Assembly (NCBI GenBank): GCA_946062035.1
Contig: CAMGTS010000098.1
Coordinates: 1-5,546 of the forward strand
From: an uncultured Bacteroidales bacterium
Lineage (GTDB): Bacteria > Bacteroidota > Bacteroidia > Bacteroidales > UBA932
Direction: 5' to 3'
DNA length: 5,546 bases
In this document: one piece after another, positions 1-5,546 of the stretch
Layout: every line of letters starts with the position of its first letter
How positions within the stretch are numbered: the stretch's first letter is position 1
Notes under the pieces: generated by a model
What the model was told of the DNA's origin: nothing
The model's database searches: none
Seen by the model: the letters and a program-made list of their open reading frames with translations, nothing else
Position numbers and translations under genes: made by a program

Positions 1-959
1 AGCGTCTTGAGAATGTTCTCCTTGAACTCCTTCATCGTATTCGCCTCCTTATCTATCTTATCCCACTTGTTAACGACGAAAACACAAGCCTTGCCGTTCT
101 TGTGAATAAGATAGAATATGTTCATATCCTGAGCCTGTATTCCCTCTGAACCATCTATCATCAAGATACATACATCGGAATTTTCTATGCTCCTGACAGC
201 TCTCATCACGGAGTAGAATTCGAGATCTTCAGTAACCTTCCCCTTTTTTCTCAACCCTGCGGTGTCCACAAGGAGAAAATCATAACCGAACTTGTTGTAA
301 CGGGTAGTGATGGCATCTCTTGTCGTGCCCGCTATCGGAGTGACGATATTTCTTTCGGTATCCAGCAAAGCGTTTGCAAGAGAGGACTTTCCTACATTCG
401 GTCTTCCTACAATCGTGACTCTCGGCAGTCCTAATGATTCAGGATCGACTCTTTCGCTTTGTTTGACTTTTTTAAGCTCTTCTACAATCTTGTCCAACAG
501 GTCTCCTGTCCCTCCGCCGCTTGCGGATGCTATGCAGATAGGTTCCCCAAGACCAAGTCCGTGAAATTCGTATGTGCCGAACATCTTGTCTCCCGTATCT
601 ACTTTATTGACAGTAAGTATAACTGGTTTCTTGCACTGTCTCAGGATTTTAGCGATATCGGCATCGTAGTCGGTTATACCCGTGCCTACATCGCACATAA
701 AGAGAATGACATCAGACTCTTCGATGGCGGCCATTACCTGTTTGCGGATTTCACCTTCGAAAATATCATCGGAGTTGGTGGTATAACCACCTGTATCTAT
801 TACGGAAAAGGTTGTGCCGCACCATTCGCACTTCCCGTAATTGCGGTCTCTCGTAACGCCGGCGGTCTCATCGACTATGGCCTTGCGGATACCGGTCATT
901 CTATTGAAAAGTGTGGATTTCCCCACGTTAGGTCTCCCCACTATAGCAACTATTCCCAT
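1..959 (-). CDS. der: Ribosome biogenesis GTPase Der (EngA), 3' end outside window
   Basis: Der is a cytoplasmic GTPase with two consecutive G domains that acts in late 50S ribosomal subunit assembly. About 319 codons are present before the gene leaves the left edge. The first G domain has GRPNVGKST at residues 8-16, DTGG at 55-58 and NKVD at 118-121. The second has GRPNVGKSS at 185-193, DTAG at 232-235 and NKWD at 297-300. Paired G domains with these motifs are diagnostic of Der. The C-terminal KH-like domain should lie beyond the edge, since the family is usually about 435-490 residues. The ATG at 959-957 gives [10 protein letters not shown], the usual start just before the first P-loop. 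The gene follows the small membrane-protein gene by 8 bp and is probably co-transcribed with it. No Shine-Dalgarno sequence precedes it, only A/T-rich DNA, as is common in Bacteroidota. Confidence 0.96.
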   Translation of the reverse strand, partial: MGIVAIVGRPNVGKSTLFNRMTGIRKAIVDETAGVTRDRNYGKCEWCGTTFSVIDTGGYTTNSDDIFEGEIRKQVMAAIEESDVILFMCDVGTGITDYDADIAKILRQCKKPVILTVNKVDTGDKMFGTYEFHGLGLGEPICIASASGGGTGDLLDKIVEELKKVKQSERVDPESLGLPRVTIVGRPNVGKSSLANALLDTERNIVTPIAGTTRDAITTRYNKFGYDFLLVDTAGLRKKGKVTEDLEFYSVMRAVRSIENSDVCILMIDGSEGIQAQDMNIFYLIHKNGKACVFVVNKWDKIDKEANTMKEFKENILKT

Positions 960-967
960 AATTGTAA

Positions 968-1258
968 TTATCTATTTGTCAATCCTTTAAGCGCACAATC
1001 CTCATCGCATGTCGTGCAGTTGGAATCGGGTGCGAACTTCTTTTTCTTTCCAGTAACCCTAATCTGTTTTGATTTGCCCCAGATTTTCTCGTCTTCCTCC
1101 CTCATGCAGATTATCCCTCTCTTTCTCAGCTCCTTATTCCTTCCTATTTCTCCGTCAGGGAACTTGCCGTCTTTCTTGAAGATGATATTGAAGCACATCC
1201 CGAAAACGCAAAGTCCTAAAACCAATACGCCGATGAGTATGACCTTTAGAGTAAGCAT
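968..1258 (-). CDS. Small single-pass membrane protein with a C-terminal cysteine cluster
   Basis: This is a 96-residue protein of unproven function. An N-terminal hydrophobic helix at about residues 3-26 ([20 protein letters not shown] and on) looks like a membrane anchor or uncleaved signal. A basic stretch (KKDGK) follows it. The middle has the pattern [20 protein letters not shown] (residues 32-51). A lysine-rich linker comes next, and the end carries CTTCDEDC (Cys81, Cys84, Cys88), with Cys51 as a possible fourth ligand. The pattern K-x-F-x(4)-I-x-x-N followed by cysteines is what I recall from short Bacteroidota proteins annotated only as 'membrane or secreted protein'. The layout of one helix plus a Cys cluster is loosely like the NqrM maturation factor, but this is inference. 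The ATG lies inside nadE (13-bp overlap), which suggests translational coupling; a start at Met21 would lose the anchor. The cysteines could bind metal or an Fe-S cluster. Confidence 0.8.
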   Translation of the reverse strand: MLTLKVILIGVLVLGLCVFGMCFNIIFKKDGKFPDGEIGRNKELRKRGIICMREEDEKIWGKSKQIRVTGKKKKFAPDSNCTTCDEDCALKGLTNR

Positions 1259-2091
1259 TTTTCTTTATAGACTATAGGTTTACCGCTGATATTCAGGATA
1301 GGCGGGATCTGGTGAATCTTGAAAGAAGATTTTCCGGTAAGGCTTCTGACTTTTGCCAAAAGCTCTTTGTTAACTCCCTCTTTTTCAAGGTCTTCAAAGC
1401 TTTTTCCACCCTCGTTCAGTTCATACAGTACAGGGTCTAGTTTAGCATAGTCTGGCAATGAGTCAGAGTCTTTCTGACCGACATGCAACTCAGCGGAAGG
1501 GGCTTTGGTCATTGTCGATTGAGGGATGATTTGCGAATCTTTGTTGATATAACCGGCCAGTTCGTAGACATCTCCCTTGTATAAGTCAGCGATGACCATC
1601 ATCGCACCTGCCAAGTCTCCGTATAAAGTTCCGTATCCCGTGCAGAGTTCGCTCTTGTTGGAAGTGTTGAGCAACAGGGCGTTGAACTTGTTGGAATATG
1701 CCATGAGCAATATGCCTCTTGTTCTTGCCTGGAGATTTTCCTCCGCTACACTCCACTCTTTTTTATTGGCGAAGACAGGTGCCAAGGCTTTCATCAACTC
1801 CGCATATACGCCTGCGATAGGTATCACATCATAGCTCATCCCCAAATTTTCCGCAAGGTCAACGGCATCTTGAATCGAATGTAGGGTAGAGAATTCACTC
1901 GGCATCATAAAACCGTGTACGTTCTCTTTTCCAAGAGCTTCGACAGCAAGAGCGGCTACCACGGCGGAATCTATACCGCCCGATAGCCCTAATATGGCAC
2001 GACTGACATGGCACTTGTTGAAGTAGCTTTTTATCCCTCCGACAAGTGTATCGTGTATTTGCTCGATAGAAAGGTCTCTGTTAATCAACAT
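1246..2091 (-). CDS. nadE: NH3-dependent NAD(+) synthetase NadE (stand-alone synthetase domain)
   Basis: NadE amidates nicotinic acid adenine dinucleotide to NAD+ in the cytoplasm, using ATP, as the last step of NAD synthesis. The 281-residue product is close to the short-form length of about 275. The ATP-pyrophosphatase loop SGGIDSA is at residues 37-43, ENLQARTRG at 118-126, NTSNKSE at 142-148, GYGTLYGD at 152-159, and the late motif APSAELHVGQKDSDSLP at 197-213. No N-terminal nitrilase-like glutaminase domain is present, so ammonia should come from solution or a separate amidotransferase. I chose the ATG at 2091-2089 because it lies one base after the prs stop (TAA-A-ATG). The frame stays open up to 2199, but those 36 extra codons would lie inside prs and resemble nothing in the family. 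The stop overlaps the start of the next gene by 13 bp. The PRPP made by the upstream prs product is needed to form the NAD precursor mononucleotide. Confidence 0.95.
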   Translation of the reverse strand: MLINRDLSIEQIHDTLVGGIKSYFNKCHVSRAILGLSGGIDSAVVAALAVEALGKENVHGFMMPSEFSTLHSIQDAVDLAENLGMSYDVIPIAGVYAELMKALAPVFANKKEWSVAEENLQARTRGILLMAYSNKFNALLLNTSNKSELCTGYGTLYGDLAGAMMVIADLYKGDVYELAGYINKDSQIIPQSTMTKAPSAELHVGQKDSDSLPDYAKLDPVLYELNEGGKSFEDLEKEGVNKELLAKVRSLTGKSSFKIHQIPPILNISGKPIVYKEKCLL

Positions 2092-2092
2092 T

Positions 2093-3037
2093 TTAGTAAA
2101 GGAAAGATGTGCTGAAGGATTTGTCCTTGTAAACTTTGTCAATAACGTCTCCGAATAGTTCAGCGACAGAAATGACCTTGATCTTGCTTGTGTCCGCACC
2201 GGCCGGAGCTCTCAATGGAATTGTGTCTGTAACAACGAGTTCCTGAAGAGGAGAGTTGGCGATCTTCTCATAGGCAGTGCCGCTTAATACAGGATGAGTA
2301 GCCAAAGCCCTTACGCTTGCCGCGCCTTTCTCCATAAGCATACTTGCGGCCTTGCACAACGTTCCTGCGGTATCGACCATATCATCGACTATAACCACAT
2401 TCCTTCCCTCGACATCTCCGATTGCGGTCATTGAACCGACGACATTAGCTTTTTCCCTGCTCTTATGGCAGATGATCATCGGGCAACCCAAGATTCTTGC
2501 GTAAGCGTTGACTCTCTTTGCGCTACCCATATCAGGGGCGGCTATAGAGAGGTTTTCGAGTTTTAGAGAACGCAGGTACGGGAGGAAGATGGAACTTGCG
2601 TAAATATGATCTACAGGGAAGTCGAAGAAACCCTGAATCTGATCTGCGTGAAGGTCAGCGGTCATGACTCTGTTGCAACCTGCCGCAGCCAGAAGATTTG
2701 CGACGAGCTTCGCTCCGATAGACACTCTCGGTCTGTCTTTGCGGTCCTGTCTCGCCCAACCGAAATAAGGCATAACTGCAATTACTTGATATGCAGAGGC
2801 TCTGCGTGCAGCGTCAATCATCAGCAGAAGCTCCATCAGATTCTCCATCGGAGGAAAAGATGAGCATACGATGAAGAGGGTCGCGCCTCTGACGCTTTCA
2901 AGATAAACAGGCTGAAACTCTCCGTCACTGAAAACAGTAACTTCCGATTTGCCGAGTTCCATGTTGAGTGACTTTGCGATTCTTTCCGCAAGGTACTTGG
3001 AGTTTCTTGTAGAGAATATTTTTATTGCGTGTTCCAT
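2093..3037 (-). CDS. prs: Ribose-phosphate pyrophosphokinase (PRPP synthetase)
   Basis: This enzyme makes 5-phosphoribosyl-1-pyrophosphate from ribose 5-phosphate and ATP in the cytoplasm, feeding purine, pyrimidine, histidine, tryptophan and NAD synthesis. At 314 residues it is full length for the class I family (about 310-320). Visible motifs are FSDGE at residues 36-40, the ATP-binding flexible loop beginning ARQDRKDRPR at 95-104, the catalytic DLHADQIQGFFD segment at 128-139 with His130, and the PRPP-binding loop VIVDDMVDTAGT at 215-226. The start at 3037-3035 gives MEHAIKIFSTRNS, a normal family N-terminus. It lies 7 bp after the ancestral end of engB (stop at 3047-3045), or 100 bp after the present premature engB stop. 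It is followed after 1 bp by nadE, so the two are almost certainly co-translated from one mRNA. No key residue appears altered. Confidence 0.97.
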   Translation of the reverse strand: MEHAIKIFSTRNSKYLAERIAKSLNMELGKSEVTVFSDGEFQPVYLESVRGATLFIVCSSFPPMENLMELLLMIDAARRASAYQVIAVMPYFGWARQDRKDRPRVSIGAKLVANLLAAAGCNRVMTADLHADQIQGFFDFPVDHIYASSIFLPYLRSLKLENLSIAAPDMGSAKRVNAYARILGCPMIICHKSREKANVVGSMTAIGDVEGRNVVIVDDMVDTAGTLCKAASMLMEKGAASVRALATHPVLSGTAYEKIANSPLQELVVTDTIPLRAPAGADTSKIKVISVAELFGDVIDKVYKDKSFSTSFLY

Positions 3038-3044
3038 TGTTAGT

Positions 3045-3137
3045 TTAGTTATTATTTGGATCTGAGCTAATTGTCTTGTTTTTAACTATTTGCAGGACTT
3101 CTGAGATGTAGTCCAATACTTCTGTTCTTCCGGTCCC
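3045..3137 (-). pseudogene. engB: Severed C-terminal tail of engB, in frame after the TAA
   Basis: Reading straight on from the engB stop in the same frame gives GTGRTEVLDYISEVLQIV, then about a dozen polar residues, then TAA at 3047-3045. This matches how EngB proteins normally finish after the G5 Ser-Ala-Glu: a Gly-x-Gly-Arg turn and a closing helix of the type xExLDYIxxxL. No frameshift or other stop occurs in the 30 codons, and the tail ends 7 bp before the prs ATG, a spacing that fits the rest of this compact operon far better than a 100-bp gap. A single-base change such as AAA (Lys) to TAA explains the break. Either this is a recent nonsense mutation or a base-call error. The stretch has no start codon of its own that would make a sensible separate gene. 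Confidence 0.8.
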
Positions 3138-3698
3138 TTATTCCGCTGACGTTACAAAATACGGTGGCAGCTCCTCCCAATACTCCAAAAGTCTCTTCTT
3201 GATACCGGTGATGTTCTTCTCCAATACGTTCTTGCCGATTTTATCAGCCTTTGTAAAGATGAAAGCCAAAGGTATGCCGGCTCTTGCTGCGCTTATAATG
3301 AATTGTAAATCAACTTCTTGTAAACTATGTCTTGAGTCTATCAAAACAAAAAGAGTGGCGAGTTCTTCTGACTTGTTGATAAATTCAGCGTTCATCCTTG
3401 CCAACTCCTTGCGCTGCGTCTGAGGCAGCTTGGCGAAACCATATCCGGGCATATCCACGAGATACCATTTGCCGTCTATCAGGAAGTGATTGATGGCGAT
3501 TGTCTTTCCGGGAGATGCGCTCGTCCTTGCGAGTTCTTTGCCCTTCGTCTCTTTCTGCGCACCTGTACAAAGCATATTGATCAGCGAAGACTTACCGACA
3601 TTTGATCTGCCGATAAACGCTATCTCAGGCAGTCTGAGGGTGGGTTTCCCCTTTATGGATGTGCTGCTACCTGAGAAGGCCGCCTTTGTTATCTTCAT
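3138..3698 (-). CDS. engB: Ribosome biogenesis GTPase EngB (YsxC/YihA), C-terminus cut by in-frame TAA
   Basis: EngB is a small cytoplasmic GTPase needed for 50S subunit assembly and essential in several bacteria. This frame gives 186 residues with G1 GRSNVGKSS at 30-38, G2 region SPGKT at 62-66, G3 DMPGYGFA at 82-89, G4 TKAD at 149-152 and the start of G5, TSAE at 183-186. Translation then meets TAA where family members continue, usually as SAEK or SSE followed by GxGR. Downstream, in the same frame, lie 30 more codons matching the expected end (see the 3045-3137 entry). A full protein would be about 217 residues. The ATG at 3698-3696 gives a normal family N-terminus. The frame remains open to 3956, but that would run antisense through the start of xseA. 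If the stop is real, the protein lacks its last helix and part of the guanine-contacting loop and is probably impaired. Confidence 0.9.
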   Translation of the reverse strand: MKITKAAFSGSSTSIKGKPTLRLPEIAFIGRSNVGKSSLINMLCTGAQKETKGKELARTSASPGKTIAINHFLIDGKWYLVDMPGYGFAKLPQTQRKELARMNAEFINKSEELATLFVLIDSRHSLQEVDLQFIISAARAGIPLAFIFTKADKIGKNVLEKNITGIKKRLLEYWEELPPYFVTSAE

Positions 3699-3715
3699 AG
3701 GTTTCTGTTTTGCGG

Positions 3716-3723
3716 CAAATTTA
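3716..3723 (-). promoter_or_regulatory. Candidate Bacteroidota -7 element (TAnnTTTG) for the engB operon
   Basis: On the minus strand these bases read TAAATTTG, an exact match to the Bacteroidota sigma-ABfr -7 consensus TAnnTTTG, 18 bases upstream of the engB ATG. The implied leader would be roughly 10 bases, which is short. A matching -33 TTTG at the usual 19-21 bp spacing is not visible, so the assignment rests on one half of the promoter. It lies in the only gap in front of the five-gene minus-strand unit. No equally good element was found for xseA on the plus strand in the same 60-bp divergent gap (3699-3758), although TTTG occurs several times there. Confidence 0.4.
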
Positions 3724-3758
3724 GAAAATTTTAGCGATTTGTTTGTACCTTGCGCAGC

Positions 3759-5324
3759 ATGAGACAAAGAGATTCGGAAATATCGGATGTTGAGTTCGAA
3801 GGGATGTGGAAAAGGGCAAAAAAAATGGAGGCCCGTGAGGAAGCGGAGTGGAATTCTCTTTCGGAAGATGAAAAGCGCCATCGTCGGGAGATGTTCGATG
3901 AAGGTTTTGTCGAGCGTGTCTCGGATGACCTTTTTGGAGAGGAAGAGAACGAACATCTTACCTTGTACGAATACCTCTCGGAGGTTCGCTATGTAATTGA
4001 GAACGAACTTTCAGATGCTGTGTGGGTAACCGCTGAAATAGCGAGTGTGAACAATAGTTGGCCGAGGGGGCATTGTTATATGGAGTTGGTAGAGACAGAT
4101 TCTTCCGGAAGGAAAATAGCTGACGCACGCGCCACAATCTGGAGAGGAGTAAACAACGCTTTGACTCCGATTTTCCGAGAATCGACAGGTGACGACCTTA
4201 AGGCGGGTATAAAAGTCCTTGTGAAGATCAGACCCCAGTATTCCGAAGTTTACGGCCTTTCCCTGAATATTTTGGATATCGAACCATCGTTCACGTTGGG
4301 CGATATGGAGGCTCAGAGGCGCAGGACTTTGGCAAGGCTTGAATATGAGGGACTTATCAATCTTAATAAAGAGCTTGCCATCCCGGTCCTCCCTTGCAGG
4401 CTTGCGATTGTTTCCGCTGAGAATGCGGCGGGTTATGGAGACTTTATCAAACACCTTTCAGATTCGGGCATAAACTTCCGTACTGAGTTGTTTTCAGCTC
4501 CCATGCAAGGTGTGACCGCTCCTGAGGGTATCGCAGAGGCTTTCGCTAAAGTGGCTGAACGTCAGAATGAATTTGACGTGGTCGTATTTATCAGAGGCGG
4601 CGGAGGCGCATTGGACCTTGCATGTTTCGATGATTATCTGGTAGCGAAAGCTATAGCAGAATCGCCGCTCCCTGTAATCAGCGGAATAGGGCACGAACGG
4701 GATACCCATATCTGCGATATGGTTGCGGCTGTCAGGGTAAAGACTCCGACCGGTGCGGCTGACTACCTCATAGGGATATTCGATGATGGCAGAGAAGAGA
4801 TCGCCGAGTTGCAGCAAAGGCTTTCTTCGGCGGCTCATAGAATCTTGGAAGATGGCGGCCTGAAGCTGAACAGTCTTATTTCGAGGATAAGTTCGGGAGT
4901 TGCGGAGAGGATAAGCGACGGACTTCTAACCCTTAAAACTCTGAAAACGAGGATGAATGTGGCTGTAGATGCTACGTTGAATACCGAAAAAATAAAACTT
5001 GAAAGGTATTCGGGAGTTCTTCGTGGATGTGTTTACGGAGCAGTCTCCGACAATGTAGCATCGTTGGAACGCCTTAAGGTTAGAATCTATAACGCCTCTC
5101 TCGCGAAGATTCAGTTAGAGAGTTCAGCCCTTGATCTGATACAGCAGAAGATAGTTGCGAATGACCCGAAGCGGATTTTGGGGAAAGGTTATGGTCTTGT
5201 GTTTGCGGACGGCGAGCCGGTAGCGCATATTAACCAGATAAAGGAGGGAGCTTTGCTGAGGATTCTTATGAAGGATGGCGACGCTGAATTCATTGCGACG
5301 GATGTGAAGAATAATGAAAGCTGA
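3759..5324 (+). CDS. xseA: Exodeoxyribonuclease VII large subunit XseA with a charged N-terminal extension
   Basis: XseA is the catalytic subunit of exonuclease VII, which degrades single-stranded DNA from both ends together with XseB. The product is 521 residues. The N-terminal OB-fold begins near residue 67 (LTLYEYLSEVRYVIENEL, then VWVTAEIASVNNS) and runs to about 175. The catalytic region includes CRLAIVSAENAAGYGDF at 213-229, FIRGGGGALDL at 277-287, ISGIGHERDTHICDMVA at 307-323 and KTPTGAAD at 328-335. A helical coiled-coil region follows (about 340-465), and the conserved closing motif DPKRILGKGYGLVFADG is at 469-485. About 66 residues precede the OB-fold. They are strongly charged and probably helical (MWKRAKKMEAREEAEW and on) and are absent from the E. 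coli protein (456 residues). I chose ATG 3759; TTG at 3750 would add three residues. It is divergent from engB and precedes xseB. Confidence 0.95.
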   Translation: MRQRDSEISDVEFEGMWKRAKKMEAREEAEWNSLSEDEKRHRREMFDEGFVERVSDDLFGEEENEHLTLYEYLSEVRYVIENELSDAVWVTAEIASVNNSWPRGHCYMELVETDSSGRKIADARATIWRGVNNALTPIFRESTGDDLKAGIKVLVKIRPQYSEVYGLSLNILDIEPSFTLGDMEAQRRRTLARLEYEGLINLNKELAIPVLPCRLAIVSAENAAGYGDFIKHLSDSGINFRTELFSAPMQGVTAPEGIAEAFAKVAERQNEFDVVVFIRGGGGALDLACFDDYLVAKAIAESPLPVISGIGHERDTHICDMVAAVRVKTPTGAADYLIGIFDDGREEIAELQQRLSSAAHRILEDGGLKLNSLISRISSGVAERISDGLLTLKTLKTRMNVAVDATLNTEKIKLERYSGVLRGCVYGAVSDNVASLERLKVRIYNASLAKIQLESSALDLIQQKIVANDPKRILGKGYGLVFADGEPVAHINQIKEGALLRILMKDGDAEFIATDVKNNES

Positions 5325-5325
5325 G

Positions 5326-5341
5326 CCGCCGATAACGGTGG
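5326..5341 (+). other. Small stem-loop just after xseA
   Basis: CCGCCG and CGGTGG form a 6-bp stem (one G-U pair) around an ATAA tetraloop, starting two bases after the xseA stop. No run of T follows, so it does not look like a complete intrinsic terminator. It could stabilise the xseA mRNA end, reduce read-through into xseB, or be chance. The remaining bases up to the xseB start (5342-5379) are A/T-rich and show no TAnnTTTG element. Confidence 0.3.
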
Positions 5342-5379
5342 ACGCAGTATTGACACTATAGATAAATACGATAGTAAAT

Positions 5380-5544
5380 ATGTCGGAAAATATTGAAAAT
5401 CAGGAGATGAGCTATGAGAAGGCTGTAGCGGAACTCAATTCTCTTGTGGAGAAAGTTGAAGGTAAGAACGCCTCTTTCGCTGAAATAGGCGCCCAATTTC
5501 TGCGCCCACTCTGCATCAAGAGTTCTTTCTATATCGACGTATAA
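5380..5544 (+). CDS. xseB: Exodeoxyribonuclease VII small subunit XseB, 5' part joined to unrelated sequence
   Basis: XseB is the small helical subunit that binds several copies per XseA and supports exonuclease VII activity. The N-terminus matches the family: MSYEKAVAELNSLVEKVEG (residues 10-28), then KNASFAEIGA (29-38), as expected for the first helix and turn. The frame then reads QFLRPLCIKSSFYIDV and stops at 5542-5544, giving only 54 residues. The second helix, typically hydrophobic and charged with a conserved Leu/Ile and Cys (LIKxCxxxL type), is missing. The family usually has about 60-85 residues. The break falls at the palindrome GGCGCC (5488-5493), and beyond it the opposite strand looks like a RecA-type protein. 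True xseB therefore probably ends near 5493 here. Met10 (5407) is an alternative start closer to the family norm. The gene lies 55 bp after xseA, the usual xseA-xseB order. Confidence 0.75.
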   Translation: MSENIENQEMSYEKAVAELNSLVEKVEGKNASFAEIGAQFLRPLCIKSSFYIDV

Positions 5545-5546
5545 AA
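5488..5546 (-). CDS. Fragment of a RecA-type recombinase ATPase, cut at both ends
   Basis: Read on the minus strand from the right edge, one frame gives LYVDIERTLDAEWAQKLGA. This lines up with the E. coli RecA segment FIDAEHALDPIYARKLG, keeping Asp-x-Glu (the Glu corresponding to catalytic Glu96), Leu-Asp, an aromatic residue then Ala, and Lys-Leu-Gly. The other two minus-strand frames contain stops, as does the xseB frame (at 5542-5544). Two plus-strand frames stay open, but neither resembles a known protein. Tryptophan and the Ile/Arg changes suggest a phage-type or divergent RecA/UvsX relative rather than a standard housekeeping recA, but 19 residues cannot decide this. The Walker A loop would lie outside the window. 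After the GGCGCC the frame runs into antisense xseB and no longer looks like RecA, so the fragment is abutted to xseB rather than continuous with it. Confidence 0.45.

Noticed and set aside
459..1277. A 272-codon open frame on the plus strand across der
   Set aside because: It is fully antisense to der and the small membrane-protein gene, whose G-domain motifs are unmistakable. Its own translation has no recognisable domain.
2092..2199. A longer nadE start inside prs
   Set aside because: The 36 extra codons are an alternative frame of the prs 3' end. ATG 2091, directly after the prs stop, gives the usual NadE length.
3095..3114. Inverted repeat GGACT/AGTCC between engB and prs, as a possible terminator
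   Set aside because: It has only a 5-bp stem with a 10-base loop and no following T run. The bases are better explained as the severed coding tail of engB.
3138..3140. Programmed read-through or a recoded TAA in engB
   Set aside because: Other genes here end normally at TAA, the context (TAA then GGG) is not a known read-through signal, and no special RNA structure was seen. A mutation or sequence error is simpler.
3709..3745. TTTG-rich stretch as a plus-strand promoter for xseA
   Set aside because: The TTTG copies do not fall at the 19-21 bp spacing with a proper TAnnTTTG, so I could not support a promoter.
3699..3956. An 86-residue upstream extension of engB
   Set aside because: It would run antisense through the start of xseA, has no EngB resemblance, and the ATG at 3698 already gives a normal EngB N-terminus.
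4011..4838. Open frames of 147 and 114 codons on the minus strand
   Set aside because: Both are antisense to conserved XseA domains and show no motif, start context or family-like sequence.

Overview
The window looks like chromosomal housekeeping DNA from a member of the Bacteroidota, probably Bacteroidales. This is inferred from moderate GC, starts without Shine-Dalgarno sequences, an exact TAnnTTTG-type -7 element upstream of engB, and a short Cys-containing membrane protein next to nadE of a type I associate with this phylum. No sequence search was run.

Two divergent units leave a 60-bp gap at 3699-3758. The left unit runs on the minus strand and is tightly packed: engB (ribosome-assembly GTPase), prs (PRPP synthetase), nadE (ammonia-dependent NAD synthetase), a 96-residue single-pass membrane protein, and der (double-G-domain ribosome-assembly GTPase), which runs off the left edge. 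Spacings are 1 bp (prs/nadE), a 13-bp overlap (nadE/small gene) and 8 bp (small gene/der). The set joins 50S ribosome assembly (EngB, Der) with the PRPP to NAD supply line (Prs makes the phosphoribosyl donor, NadE does the last step of NAD synthesis). The right unit runs on the plus strand: xseA (exonuclease VII large subunit, with an unusual charged N-terminal extension) and then the 5' part of xseB (small subunit).

Two places do not fit ordinary intact genes. First, engB stops at an in-frame TAA inside its G5 motif (3138-3140), yet the same frame continues for 30 codons with an EngB-like C-terminus and ends 7 bp before prs. The apparent 97-bp gap is therefore the severed end of engB. Second, xseB loses its family resemblance at about 5488-5494, at a GGCGCC palindrome. 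From there to the right edge the minus strand encodes a peptide that resembles the catalytic-glutamate region of RecA-type recombinases. This looks like an inverted chimeric junction or rearrangement. Both could be sequencing, amplification or assembly artefacts, and neither can be settled from the window alone. I found no CRISPR array, tRNA, rRNA, insertion sequence or defence system.
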